Positions 47,489 through 57,559 of a DNA stretch of 64,000 nucleotides are shown here, in pieces. The DNA lies in assembly GCF_040782645.1 (NCBI RefSeq), contig NZ_CP160403.1, positions 6,917,001 to 6,981,000 on the forward strand, written 5' to 3'. Both the position numbers and the translations under genes were made by a program. The first letter of the stretch is position 1; every line of letters starts with the position of its first letter. This stretch comes from Streptomyces sp. HUAS ZL42. Its GTDB lineage: Bacteria; Actinomycetota; Actinomycetes; Streptomycetales; Streptomycetaceae. Under the pieces are notes generated by a model. That model saw only the letters and a list, made by a program, of their open reading frames with translations, did not search any database and was not told the DNA's origin.

Positions 47489-47717
47489 AGGTCCGCTTGT
47501 CGACTCAAGGTATGATTTGGTGATTCTGTGACTGTATGGGCTTCATTGCGGGTTGTCGGCTGAGACGGAGCCGGAGTCTCTTGTGATGCGGCTGTATATC
47601 CCATAGTCCCGTCCTTCACGGGCTCTGCTCATGGCACATGCAGCCACTAGGATCAGCCTGCGGGGTCTGACCATGGGGAACGGCAGCCCTCGAGGGAACG
47701 AACGAGTGGGGACAGGC

Positions 47718-50700
47718 ATGCGGGAAGGCCGGTGGGTCACGGTCACCGAGTCCGAGTTCGATCATGAACGCCGCGGCCTGGAGGCGATCCGTGAGAAACT
47801 CCCGGACTCTGACCCCTGGCGTGCCTGGTCGAACTTCACCTTCACCGCGAACACCGGCCACGTCCGCGAGGTCGACCTGCTGGTTGTGGCCCCCGGCGGC
47901 GTCTGCATGATCGAGCTGAAGGACTGGCACGGCTCGGTCACCTCCGAAAACGGCACCTGGGTCCAGACCACGCCCGGCGGTCGTCGCCGTACGCACGGGA
48001 ACCCGTTGCATCTGGTCAACCGCAAGGCCAAGGAGCTGGCGGGTCTGCTCGCAGGGACCGGTGGCAAGCGGGTCTGGGTCGCCGAGGCCGTCTGCTTCAC
48101 GGACAACAGCCTTCGCGTACGGCTGCCCGCCCACGACCAGAACGGCGTCTACACCGTCGACCAGCTGGTCGAGATGTTGGGGCAGCCCCCGAGCGACGAG
48201 CGGCGCCGCATCACGGCGATCGGCTCGCGCGAGATCGAGGCGGCCCTCAAGAACATCGGCATCCGCAAGAGCGACGCGCAGTACAAGGTCGGCCCGTACG
48301 AGCTGGAACGGAAGTCCTTCGACTCCGGGCCCACCTGGGCGGACTATCTCGCCCGCCACAGCGATTTGCCCGAGGCCGCCCGTGTCCGCATCTACCTCAG
48401 CGAGCGCGGCTCCGACGCCTCCCTGCGCCAGTCCGTGGAGAACGCCGCCCGGCGCGAGGCCGCGGTGCTGGGCCGCTTCAAGCACCCGGGGGCGGTCGAG
48501 CTCAAGCAGTACTTCCCCTCCGGGCACGCCGCCGGCCCCGCGCTGATCTTCGACTACCACCCGGCCACCCTGAAGCTCGACGAGTACCTGGTCCAGTACG
48601 GCGAGAAGCTGGACATCCTCGGCCGGATGGCGCTGGTGCGCCAGCTCGCCGAGACCATGCGTTCCGCGCACTCCAGCCGCATCCACCATCGGGCGCTCGC
48701 CGCCCGCTCCGTGCTCGTCGTCCCCCGGCCGCGCGGCGGGAAGGGCCGGGCCGTGGGGGAGGAGGCCGCCTGGCTCACCCCGCAGCTGCAGATCTCCGAC
48801 TGGCAGATCGCCACCCAGCGCAGCGGGGACTCCTCCCAGGGCCAGGGCATGACCCGCTTCGCGCCGACCGCCCTGTCCGCCATGCACCTGGCCGACGACG
48901 CGGACGCCTACCTCGCCCCCGAGCTCACCGCCCTCAACCCCGACCCGGTCTACCTCGACGTGTACGGGCTCGGCGTCCTCACCTACCTGCTGGTCACCGG
49001 CAAGGCCCCGGCCGCCAGCCAGGCCGAGCTGCTGGCCCGCCTGGAGGCGGGCGAGGGCCTGCGCCCCAGCTCCCTGGTGGACGGCCTGTCGGAGGACGTC
49101 GACGACCTGGTGCAGGCCGCCACCGCCTACCGTCCGGGTCAACGCCTCTCCAGCGTGGACGAGTTCCTGGAGCTGCTGGAGGTCGTCGAGGACTCCCTGA
49201 CCGCCCCGGCCACGACAGCCACCGGTGCGGAGGGGCCGAGCGACGAGGACACTACCCCCGTCGACAAGGACCCGCTGGAGGCCGTCGCCGGTGACGTGTT
49301 CGCCGGCCGGTGGGAGATCCGACGCCGCCTCGGCACCGGCTCCACCAGCCGCGCCTTCCTCGTCCGCGACCTTGAGGCCGAGGCCCGCAGGACCCGCCCG
49401 CTGGCCGTGCTGAAGGTCGCCCTCTCCGACAACCGCGGCGAGATCCTGGCCCGCGAGGCCGAGGCCATGGGCCGCCTGCGCCCCCACTCCGGCATCATCC
49501 GCCTCGTCGAACCGGAGCCGCTGCACATCGCCGGCCGTACGGTCCTGGCGCTGGAGTACGTCGGTGACGAGCGCGACGACAACGGGCAGGGCACCGAGGC
49601 CGGGTCCCGCCCGCGCCGCCGTGAGGAGACCGTCGCCCGCCAGCTCCGCGAGAACGGCCGCCTCCAGGTCGACCAGTTGGAGGCGTACGGCGACTACCTC
49701 TTCGGCGCCGTCGACTTCCTGGAGGGCGAGGGCGTCTGGCACCGCGACATCAAGCCGGACAACATCGCCATCCGCATCCGCCCCAACCGCACCCGCGAAC
49801 TCGTCCTCATCGACTTCTCCCTCGCCGGCTACCCGGCGAAGAACACCGACGCGGGCACCGACGGCTACCTCGACCCCTTCGTCGACGTCATCACCCGCGG
49901 CTCCTACGACTCGCATGCCGAGCGGTACGCCGTCGCCGTCACCCTGCACCAGATGGCCTCCGGCGAGCTGCCCAAGTGGGGCGACGGCAGCCTCCCGCCC
50001 CGCATGACCGACGCGAAGGAGTGGCCGTACCCGACCATCGCGGCCGAGGCCTTCGACCCGGCCGTACGGGACGGTCTCGTCGCCTTCTTCCAGAAGGCCC
50101 TGCACCGCGACGCGGCCAAGCGGTACCCCGAGCTGAAACCGATGCGGGACGCCTGGCGCAAGGTCTTCCTCGACGCCTCCCAGACCGTCCCCTCCAGCCA
50201 CCGCACCCGCTCCCCGGCCCCGGCGGCCACGACAACGGGGGAAGGGCTGGCCGCTGAGGGCGCCGCCGCGGTGATCGCGGACGCCGAGCCCGAGAGCGCC
50301 GAGCAGCAGCGCGACCGCCTCGCCGCCGAGGTCACCCGCGACACCTCGCTGACCGTTTCCGGCCTCACGCTCGCCGCGCAGTCCTTCCTGTACGGCCTGG
50401 GCATTACCACGGTCGGCGAACTGCTGGACTACAGTCGCCGCAAGCTCGTCAACGCCCCCGGCCTGGGCGCCAAGACCCGCAACGAGGTCCAGCAACGGCA
50501 GCGCGAGTGGGGCGAACGGCTGCGCGAGATCCCCGTCTCGCCTCTCACGCCGAAGGGCCGCGCGGAGGCCAAGGAGGAGCTGGACCACCTCACGGCCGCC
50601 GAGTCGGCCTTGGTGGGCCACCTCGCGACAGGCGAGTCGGCGGGCTCGCTACCCGCACGCACGCTGCGCTCCGTCAGCCTCGACACCCTCGCCACCATCT

Positions 50701-52418
50701 TCGTACCCGCCGTCAACAACAACGGCTCCAACCGCAACAAGGCGGAGATGGTACGGCTGTTGCTGCGCCTGCCCGACGAGCACGGCGTGCTGCCCGACAT
50801 CGGCGTCTGGCCGAAGCAGAAGGACGTCGCCGACGCGCTCGCCCTGAGCCACGGCCGTATCCCGCAGATGCTTAAGGAGGAGCGCAAGCGCTGGAAGGCG
50901 GAGCCCGCCGTCCAGGCACTGCGCGAGGAGATCATCGACCTGCTCGTGAGCATGGGCCGTGTCGCCTCGGCGGTGGAGATCGCGGACGCCTTGGCGGTCC
51001 GGCGCGGCACGCATCTCGCGGGGCGAGAGCAGCGGCGCGCGATGGCGCTGGCGGCCGTACGGGCCGTGGTCGAGGTGGAGCAACTGGTACCGCAGGAGGC
51101 CGAGTTCCAGCACCAGCCCAACCGCAAGGCGACGGACGAGTCCCTGGGCGCCGGCCTGCTCGCCCTCGACGTACGGGAGAACGACGGCCCGGACACCCCG
51201 ACCGCGCCGGGCCTGCTGGAGTACGCGACCCGTCTCGGCCGTACGGCCGACCGGCTGGCCAAGCTGGACACCCTGCCGACGGCCGCGACCGTGCTGGCCG
51301 AGCTGGGCGCGCTGACGGTCCCGCCGGGCGCGGTCAACTGGGACGAGCGGCGCATGGTGGAGCTGGCGGCGGCGACATCCGTGAACGCCGCCGCCACTCC
51401 ACGGCTGGAGATCTACCCGCGGGACCTGTCGCTGGTCCGGGCGCTGCGCCTGACGCAGGCCGGGCTCGTCCGCTGGATCCCGGGTATGCCGGAGGGGCAG
51501 CAGCCGGGCCTGACCGGCGAGGCCGTACACGAACGGGTCCGCGCCCGCTTCCCGGAGATGGTCGTCCCTGACGGGCGTGGCGGCACGCACCACGAACTGC
51601 CGACCGGTGGCCCGCTCACCAAGGCGTTGCGCGACGCCGGCTTCGAACTGTCGCTCAGCATGCACGAACGCGAAGGCGTGCTGCGCTACTTGCCGACGCG
51701 GGTGGACGACGCGTCGAGCTATCTGACGACGGGTGCGTGGCGGCAGTCGACGCGTACGGGTGCGGTGTCGCGGTACGCCGACGACCCGCAACTCGCGGGC
51801 GCGGTGCGCGCGGAGGAACGGCTGCTCGCGTCGGCCCGCCGGGACGGGTACCGCGTGCTGACCGTACGGCAGCAGTTGGTGCGGGACGCGGTGCGGGAGC
51901 TGGGTGCCGAGCGGATGGGCGCGGGTGCGGTGTCGGTGACCGAGCTGTTCCTGGAGGCCCTGCGCGCGCAGGTCACGCCGGGTACCAAGCCGACCTGGGA
52001 GACGCTGCTCAAGGCGGATGCTGCGGAGCCGGGTTCGAAGGGTGCGGTGCGGTTCGCGGAGTACGTGCGGACGGCGTGGGGCGCGGTCGAACCCCGGGTT
52101 GCCGAGCTGCTGGGCGACGGTGACGGTGGCGGCGCCGGTCCTGTGCTGCTGACGGAGGCCGGGGTGTTCGCGCGGTACGACGCGATGGGCGTCCTGGACC
52201 GGCTGGCGTCGGCGGCCCGGCGGGGTGGGCGGGGGCTGTGGCTCCTGGTCCCGCAGAGCGACCCGTCGCGCGAGCCCCGGCTCGGGCAGGTGGCCGTGCC
52301 GTACCAGGCCGGCCTGGGGGAGTGGATTCAGCTTCCGGACACGTGGGTGGGCAACGCCCATCGTGGGTCCGGCGAGGTTGTGGCTAGTGCCAGTGGTGTC
52401 GAGGGAGACGTCAAGTGA
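47718..52418 (+). CDS. pglW: BREX-2 serine/threonine kinase with NERD nuclease-like domain
   Basis: The 1566-residue protein has the PglW layout. A NERD domain (about 1-130) contains a PD-(D/E)xK pattern: D53 in EVDLLVV and E66-L-K68 in IELKDW. A first kinase fold (about 190-480) appears inactive, with HRALAARSVLV and ISDWQIAT where HRD and DFG should be. A second kinase (about 530-830) has H675RDIKPDN and D699-F-S701, and a Gly-rich loop in RRLGTGSTSRAF. A helical, helix-hairpin-helix-containing C-terminus (about 880-1566) follows. ATG 47718 (MREGRWVTVTES) matches the family start. Its stop overlaps pglX. In the S. coelicolor Pgl system PglW is required for resistance to phage phiC31. Confidence 0.92.
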   Translation: MREGRWVTVTESEFDHERRGLEAIREKLPDSDPWRAWSNFTFTANTGHVREVDLLVVAPGGVCMIELKDWHGSVTSENGTWVQTTPGGRRRTHGNPLHLVNRKAKELAGLLAGTGGKRVWVAEAVCFTDNSLRVRLPAHDQNGVYTVDQLVEMLGQPPSDERRRITAIGSREIEAALKNIGIRKSDAQYKVGPYELERKSFDSGPTWADYLARHSDLPEAARVRIYLSERGSDASLRQSVENAARREAAVLGRFKHPGAVELKQYFPSGHAAGPALIFDYHPATLKLDEYLVQYGEKLDILGRMALVRQLAETMRSAHSSRIHHRALAARSVLVVPRPRGGKGRAVGEEAAWLTPQLQISDWQIATQRSGDSSQGQGMTRFAPTALSAMHLADDADAYLAPELTALNPDPVYLDVYGLGVLTYLLVTGKAPAASQAELLARLEAGEGLRPSSLVDGLSEDVDDLVQAATAYRPGQRLSSVDEFLELLEVVEDSLTAPATTATGAEGPSDEDTTPVDKDPLEAVAGDVFAGRWEIRRRLGTGSTSRAFLVRDLEAEARRTRPLAVLKVALSDNRGEILAREAEAMGRLRPHSGIIRLVEPEPLHIAGRTVLALEYVGDERDDNGQGTEAGSRPRRREETVARQLRENGRLQVDQLEAYGDYLFGAVDFLEGEGVWHRDIKPDNIAIRIRPNRTRELVLIDFSLAGYPAKNTDAGTDGYLDPFVDVITRGSYDSHAERYAVAVTLHQMASGELPKWGDGSLPPRMTDAKEWPYPTIAAEAFDPAVRDGLVAFFQKALHRDAAKRYPELKPMRDAWRKVFLDASQTVPSSHRTRSPAPAATTTGEGLAAEGAAAVIADAEPESAEQQRDRLAAEVTRDTSLTVSGLTLAAQSFLYGLGITTVGELLDYSRRKLVNAPGLGAKTRNEVQQRQREWGERLREIPVSPLTPKGRAEAKEELDHLTAAESALVGHLATGESAGSLPARTLRSVSLDTLATIFVPAVNNNGSNRNKAEMVRLLLRLPDEHGVLPDIGVWPKQKDVADALALSHGRIPQMLKEERKRWKAEPAVQALREEIIDLLVSMGRVASAVEIADALAVRRGTHLAGREQRRAMALAAVRAVVEVEQLVPQEAEFQHQPNRKATDESLGAGLLALDVRENDGPDTPTAPGLLEYATRLGRTADRLAKLDTLPTAATVLAELGALTVPPGAVNWDERRMVELAAATSVNAAATPRLEIYPRDLSLVRALRLTQAGLVRWIPGMPEGQQPGLTGEAVHERVRARFPEMVVPDGRGGTHHELPTGGPLTKALRDAGFELSLSMHEREGVLRYLPTRVDDASSYLTTGAWRQSTRTGAVSRYADDPQLAGAVRAEERLLASARRDGYRVLTVRQQLVRDAVRELGAERMGAGAVSVTELFLEALRAQVTPGTKPTWETLLKADAAEPGSKGAVRFAEYVRTAWGAVEPRVAELLGDGDGGGAGPVLLTEAGVFARYDAMGVLDRLASAARRGGRGLWLLVPQSDPSREPRLGQVAVPYQAGLGEWIQLPDTWVGNAHRGSGEVVASASGVEGDVK

Positions 52419-55400
52419 TCGACCGCAAGGCTCTGTTGAACGACCTGAAGCAGCAGGTCAAGGCGGTCGAAGCAGACCTTGGGCGCCAGGTGAAGGCGCT
52501 GGGGGATGTGGGCGCGCGGCTGAAGGCCGAGTACGACCAGGCGCGCAAGCTCGGGCGTACGGCGGCGACATGGACGTCGTGGCTGGACGAGCGAGTCACG
52601 CAGGTCGCGGTGGCGTGGGTGCTGGGGACTGTGTTCGTACGGTTCTGCGAGGACAACCGGTTGATTCCGGAGCCGTATTTGACGGGGCCGGAAGGGGACC
52701 GGCGGGAGCTGGCGGAGTCTCGGTACGACGCGTATGTGGAGTCGGACGAGGACCCGACGTACCGGGGGTGGCTGGAGAAGGCGTTCGAGGAGCTGGGGCA
52801 GGGGCAGGCGGGGCGGCTCCTTTTCGACAAGCGGCACAACCCGCTGTATCAGGTTCCGCTTTCACATGACGGCGCGCGGGAGCTGGTCGAGTTCTGGCGG
52901 GGGAGGGATGAGGCGGGCGTCCTCGTCCACGACTTCACCGACCCGCTGAACGAAGACGGCACGGAGGGGTGGGACACGCGGTTCCTGGGCGACCTGTACC
53001 AGGACTTGAGCGAGGCTGCGCGGAAGACGTACGCGCTGCTCCAGACTCCGGAGTTCGTGGAGGAGTTCATCCTCGACCGGACGATGAACCCGGCTGTGCG
53101 GGAGTTCGGGTACGAGGAACTGAAGATGATCGACCCTACGTGCGGGTCGGGGCACTTTGTGCTGGGGGCGTTTCGGCGGCTGGTGCGGCTGTGGGGGGAG
53201 GGGCAGCCGGGGCGGGATGTGCATGAGCGGGTAGCGGCTGCGCTCAGGTCAGTTCACGGTGTGGACGTCAACCCGTTCGCGGTGGCTATTGCTCGGTTCC
53301 GGTTGCTGGTCGCGGCGATGGCCGCAGGTGGGGTGAGGACGCTGGCCGGGGCGGCGAACTACGACTGGCCGGTAAATCTGGCGGTAGGTGACTCGCTGAT
53401 CAAGTCGCGCCGCTCGCAGCAGGGCAACCTGTTTGGCGGGATGGGCGAGGACTTCGTGGACGAGTTGGCCGAGTTCAAGTACGCCACGGAGGACGTGCAC
53501 GAGTATCCGGACATCTTGCACCTGGGTCGGTATCACGTGGTAGTGGGGAACCCGCCGTACATTACGGTCAAGGACAGGACACTCAATTCCCTCTACCGGG
53601 AACTGTATCCGGCGTGTGCGGGCAAGTACGCGCTGTCGGTGCCGTTCGCCCAGCGGTTCTTCGAGCTGGCCAAGCGTGGGGATGCTGAGGGACACGGCTA
53701 CGGCATGGTTGGCCAGATCACGGCCAACTCGTTCATGAAGCGGGAGTTCGGAACTCAGCTGATTGAAGGCTACTTCGGGCACGCGGTGGAGCTGACTGAG
53801 GTCATCGACACTTCGGGCGCCTACATTCCGGGGCACGGAACGCCGACGGTCATTCTCGTAGGCAGACAGCGGGGTGGAGACAGACGATCACCGGTCATCC
53901 GGACCGTCCGAAGTGTGCAGGGTGAGCCCGCCGCACCGAAGAGCGCCGAGGAGGGTCTGGTCTGGCGGTCGATCGTCGAGCAGATTGACAAGCCGGGCTC
54001 GGTTAGCCAGTGGGTTTCCGTGGACGACTTGTCACGGGAGAAGTACTTCGGCAAGCAGCCGTGGGTTCTGGCTGATGGCGGCCAGGAGATGGTTGAGCAG
54101 CTGGAAGCTGCTGCGGTGACGAAGCTTTCCGCATTGACGGAGTCAAGTGGATTTTCCGCCATCACCGGAGACGACGACTTGTTTGCTTACCCCCGGCCAG
54201 CCGCTGTCTGGCTGGCCGATCGTCAGGCTCCCATGAGGCCCTTCTTGGAAGGCGATCAGATCCGGGACTGGGATAGCTTTCCGGGCGCTGACGCCATCTA
54301 CCCAGTTGGGGCTGGAACCGATGAACGAAAGCGGTTCGAATCGAATGAACTCTGGCGAGGGCGAACCGTTTTGCGAAACACGCTCTACTTTGCCAAGACA
54401 AAGGAAGAGCGTGGTATCCCCTGGTCTAACTATGCATTCTATAAGGAGGATCGCCTTAATGCCTTCCTCCTGATCACGTTCGCCTTTGTTGCGACTCATA
54501 ACCATTTCGTACTGGACCGGGGCGGCAAGGTGTTCAAGCAGTCCGCTCCGGTGATCAAGTTGCGGGAGGGGGCGAGTGAGGAGGAGCACCTGCGCTTGCT
54601 TGGGCTGCTCAACAGCTCCGCCGCGTGTTTCTGGCTGAAGCAGGTGAGCCACAGCAAAGGCAACGCCACGGCCGCGAGCGGCATGCCTGACCAACCCTGG
54701 TCATGGAACTATGAGTTCACCGGCACGAAGTTGGAGGAGTTTCCGCTTCCCGCCGAATACCCTGTCCCCCTTGCTGCAGCCCTCGACACTCTTGCTCAGC
54801 AGCTCGCCGCCACCAGTCCGGCAACGGTAGGTGCCGATGATACGCCTACCGCCAGCATCCTTCGGGAGGCACATTCAGCTTGGGAATCCACTCGCGCCCG
54901 CATGATCGCTCTTCAGGAGGAGCTGGACTGGCAGGTCTATTCAATCTATGGCCTGCATCCCGAAGATCTCCGCGCTCAAGAGTCCTGCGTCCCCGAGATT
55001 GCTCCTGGTCAGCGTGCGTTCGAGATTGTTCTCGCTCGAAAGATCGAGAGCAGCGAGGTAGCCACTAAGTGGTTCACACACCACAGTCACACGCCCGTCA
55101 CCGAGATCCCCGCCCACTGGCCCGCTTCCTACCGGGAGATTGTCCAGAAGCGGATCGACGTGATCGAGTCGAACCGCGCTATCAACATGGTCGAGCGCCC
55201 CGAGTACAAGCGCCGCTGGGCCACCGAGGGTTGGGACGCACTCCAGGAGAAGGCCCTGCGGTCCTGGCTGCTCGACCGTATGGAGAAACGCGACCACTGG
55301 TTCGACGAGAACGGCCAGCCCACCATACTCACCCTGGCCCGTCTCACCGACGCGCTCTCCCGCGACGAGGACTTCGTCTCCGTCGCCAAGCTCTTCGCGC

Positions 55401-56014
55401 CCCGCAAGGAACTCGCGAAGGTCGTCGCCGAGCTGATCACCGACGAGCACGTGCCGTTCCTCTCCGCCCTGCGCTACAAGCCCTCCGGCATGAAAAAGCG
55501 CGCCGACTGGGAAGAGGTGTGGGACCTCCAGCGCAAAGAGGATGCCGCTCCCGACGAGCCCGCCAAGCGGAAGATCCGGGACTCCATTCCCGTGCCGCCG
55601 AAGTACACCTCGGCAGACTTCCTCCGCCCGTCCTATTGGAGGGCGCGAGGCAAGCTCGACGTGCCCAAGGAGCGGTTCGTCTCCTACGGGCAGACCAACG
55701 CCGCCACCCCCGAGCTGTACGGGTGGGCCGGCTGGGACCATCGGGAGCAGGCGCAGGCCCTCGCCACGTACTTCACCAACACCGCGCTATCCACCGAGGA
55801 GATCACGCCGTTCCTCGCCGGCCTGCTGGAACTCCAGCCGTGGCTGTACCAGTGGCACAACGAGTTCGACATGCTCTACAGCGGCTCCCCGGCGGACTTC
55901 TTCGCCGGATACCGCCAGCAGAAGCAGGGCGAGCACGGACTCACCGACGACGATCTCCGCAACTGGCGTCCCCAGGCCGCAACCCGAGGCCGTCGCGCTG
56001 CCGTGAAGAAGTAG
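52415..56014 (+). CDS. pglX: BREX-2 adenine-specific DNA methyltransferase
   Basis: The 1199-residue PglX-type methyltransferase modifies adenine in DNA to separate self from phage. Motif I is D240PTCGSGHF (SAM binding), motif IV is N379PPY (catalytic); both are intact. The N-terminal region (LDERVTQVAVAWVLGTVFVR and FCEDN) is the family's usual start, and the end is RQQKQGEHGLTDDDLRNWRP. The GTG at 52415 overlaps the pglW stop as GTGA, so they are coupled. The central part (54.1-54.7 kb), expected to be the target-recognition region, is noticeably poorer in GC than its surroundings, which suggests past exchange. The 3' end overlaps the convergent ATPase gene. Confidence 0.93.
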   Translation: MIDRKALLNDLKQQVKAVEADLGRQVKALGDVGARLKAEYDQARKLGRTAATWTSWLDERVTQVAVAWVLGTVFVRFCEDNRLIPEPYLTGPEGDRRELAESRYDAYVESDEDPTYRGWLEKAFEELGQGQAGRLLFDKRHNPLYQVPLSHDGARELVEFWRGRDEAGVLVHDFTDPLNEDGTEGWDTRFLGDLYQDLSEAARKTYALLQTPEFVEEFILDRTMNPAVREFGYEELKMIDPTCGSGHFVLGAFRRLVRLWGEGQPGRDVHERVAAALRSVHGVDVNPFAVAIARFRLLVAAMAAGGVRTLAGAANYDWPVNLAVGDSLIKSRRSQQGNLFGGMGEDFVDELAEFKYATEDVHEYPDILHLGRYHVVVGNPPYITVKDRTLNSLYRELYPACAGKYALSVPFAQRFFELAKRGDAEGHGYGMVGQITANSFMKREFGTQLIEGYFGHAVELTEVIDTSGAYIPGHGTPTVILVGRQRGGDRRSPVIRTVRSVQGEPAAPKSAEEGLVWRSIVEQIDKPGSVSQWVSVDDLSREKYFGKQPWVLADGGQEMVEQLEAAAVTKLSALTESSGFSAITGDDDLFAYPRPAAVWLADRQAPMRPFLEGDQIRDWDSFPGADAIYPVGAGTDERKRFESNELWRGRTVLRNTLYFAKTKEERGIPWSNYAFYKEDRLNAFLLITFAFVATHNHFVLDRGGKVFKQSAPVIKLREGASEEEHLRLLGLLNSSAACFWLKQVSHSKGNATAASGMPDQPWSWNYEFTGTKLEEFPLPAEYPVPLAAALDTLAQQLAATSPATVGADDTPTASILREAHSAWESTRARMIALQEELDWQVYSIYGLHPEDLRAQESCVPEIAPGQRAFEIVLARKIESSEVATKWFTHHSHTPVTEIPAHWPASYREIVQKRIDVIESNRAINMVERPEYKRRWATEGWDALQEKALRSWLLDRMEKRDHWFDENGQPTILTLARLTDALSRDEDFVSVAKLFAPRKELAKVVAELITDEHVPFLSALRYKPSGMKKRADWEEVWDLQRKEDAAPDEPAKRKIRDSIPVPPKYTSADFLRPSYWRARGKLDVPKERFVSYGQTNAATPELYGWAGWDHREQAQALATYFTNTALSTEEITPFLAGLLELQPWLYQWHNEFDMLYSGSPADFFAGYRQQKQGEHGLTDDDLRNWRPQAATRGRRAAVKK

Positions 56015-56552
56015 CCGGAAATGACTCGGTGTTGTGCCCGTACGCTGATGCCGAGTCTGCCGGACGAAGGGCCACTGGGTGCGTGGGCGGGTGGCCTCCG
56101 TTCGGTACGCGCAGCTCGGCCCAGACGGTCTTGCCGGGGGCAGCTGGGCGGGGCGTGAGGCCCCAGTTGTCCGCGAGCGCTGCGACGAGGTGAAGGCCGC
56201 GGCCGGACTCGGACGTGGAGTCGGGGGCCGGGGGAGTTGATGGGGGCTGTTTCTCGGCGCGAGTGTCGGTCACCTCGATGCGGAACGTGTCCTCGGTCAA
56301 GGTGAGTTGGACATGGAAGTCCCGGCCGGGGACGTGGCCGTGACGTACGGCGTTGGCGGTGAGTTCGGCCGTGATGAGGCTGAGCGTCTCGTTGACCGGG
56401 GTCGTGTAGGGGTGACCCCAGTCGTTCAGGCGATGCGAGACGAGTCGGCGGGCGAGGCGAGCACCGCGTGGGGTTGAGGTGAACTGCATGGTGAACTCGC
56501 GTTCGGGTGCAGGGTGTGGCATATGCCCATTCAGGGGAGTTGGTGAATTCAT
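55941..56552 (-). CDS. RsbW-like ATP-binding protein (HATPase_c_2)
   Basis: The 203-residue protein has a GHKL ATPase/anti-sigma-type domain (about 20-160). Motifs are LSLITAELTANAVRHG (N-box: E..AN), FRIEVTDTR (G1-box Asp) and SGRGLHLVAALADNWG (G2-like GRGL). Streptomyces genomes contain many such orphan RsbW-like kinases, often adjacent to WhiJ-like XRE/DUF397 pairs, as here. The start is ATG 56552 (MNSPTPLNGHMP); a start at 56522 or 56489 is possible. The last 74 nt overlap the 3' end of pglX on the other strand. The final 30 residues are encoded antisense to pglX, so they may be a later extension. Confidence 0.82.
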   Translation of the reverse strand: MNSPTPLNGHMPHPAPEREFTMQFTSTPRGARLARRLVSHRLNDWGHPYTTPVNETLSLITAELTANAVRHGHVPGRDFHVQLTLTEDTFRIEVTDTRAEKQPPSTPPAPDSTSESGRGLHLVAALADNWGLTPRPAAPGKTVWAELRVPNGGHPPTHPVALRPADSASAYGHNTESFPATSSRQRDGLGLRPGDASCGDRRR

Positions 56553-56728
56553 GCGGTCAACGGTTGCGAACTCTGAGTAGCGTTGAACAGGAATGATGCG
56601 CTGACGGGTGCGGGCTGTACGCGTGGGCGGTGCGCTTGTACGCGGTGTTGGGCGTGACTGGTTCCCGGGCCGTGCGTTGGGTGGACGGTGTCCGGTGACC
56701 GTGATGGTCGTACGGGAGGAGCTGCGGC

Positions 56729-57559
56729 GTGGACGACGAGGTTCAGCAGCCGGAGTACGAGTTCGGGGCGGGCATTCTCTGCGTGTTCGGACGGCAGTTG
56801 AAGCTGTTCCGGGAGCGGGCGCAGATGGACCGCGCGCAGTTCGGGTCGCTGACCGGGTACTCGGCCTCGACGATCGCGTCGTTCGAGCAGGGGCGACGTA
56901 TTCCGCCACCGAAGTTCATCGACCAGGCGGATGAAGAGCTCGGGGCGGGTGGGGTGTTGAGCGCGAGCAAGGAGGAGGTTGCTCGGGCTCAGTATCCGGC
57001 GTTCTTTCGGGACGCGGCCAGGTTGGAGGCCAGGGCGGCAGCCCTGCATGTGTACGCGACGAAAGCAGTACCAGGGCTGTTGCAGACGGACGATTACGCG
57101 CGAGCGGTGTTCTCCATGTGGCGTCCGCTGCTGGACGAGGAGACCATCAACCAGCGGGTCGCGGCTCGCCTGGCACGCCAGGAGATCTTCTCCCGGACCC
57201 CGTTGCCTACCATCAGCTTTGTGATCGAGGAGTTCGTTCTGCGGCGACCGCTCGGTGGATGGGCCGTGATGCAAGGCCAGTTGGAGCAGATTCTGCTTTA
57301 CGGGCACCGGCGCAACGTGGAAATCCAGGTGATGCCAATCGAGCGGGACGAGCATGCTGGGTTGGATGGCCCCTTCACCTTGATCGAGACGCACGAAGGG
57401 CAGAGGATCGCCTACGTGGAGGCGTTCAAGGACAGCCGTCTCTACACGGAGCGGAGGCAGGTACGGGAGATCGAGGAGCAGTACGGCATCCTTCGGGCTC
57501 AGGCGCTTACTCCGCGCGAGTCTCTGACCCTCATCGAGAAGTTGCTTGGAGAGAGATGA
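56729..57559 (+). CDS. WhiJ-like XRE-family regulator (HTH + DUF5753)
   Basis: The 276-residue protein has an N-terminal helix-turn-helix (about 20-70: LKLFRERAQMDRAQFGSLTG, YSASTIASFEQGRRIP). The DUF5753 ligand-like domain follows (about 95-265: YATKAVPGLLQTDDYARAVF, RLARQEIF, FVIEEFVLRRPLGG, LIETHEGQRIAYVEAF). This is the WhiJ/AbaA-like family linked to development and antibiotic control in Streptomyces. GTG 56729 follows GGGAGGAG. The stop overlaps the ATG of the DUF397 gene. The divergent RsbW-like gene completes the usual three-gene module. Confidence 0.92.
   Translation: MDDEVQQPEYEFGAGILCVFGRQLKLFRERAQMDRAQFGSLTGYSASTIASFEQGRRIPPPKFIDQADEELGAGGVLSASKEEVARAQYPAFFRDAARLEARAAALHVYATKAVPGLLQTDDYARAVFSMWRPLLDEETINQRVAARLARQEIFSRTPLPTISFVIEEFVLRRPLGGWAVMQGQLEQILLYGHRRNVEIQVMPIERDEHAGLDGPFTLIETHEGQRIAYVEAFKDSRLYTERRQVREIEEQYGILRAQALTPRESLTLIEKLLGER

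Noticed and set aside
47616..50621. 1001-codon open frame antisense to pglW
   Set aside because: Shadow of pglW in high-GC DNA; no motifs.
53185..53205. G-rich run in pglX as a phase-variation tract
   Set aside because: The longest run is only six G, too short for efficient slippage like that known in S. coelicolor pglX.
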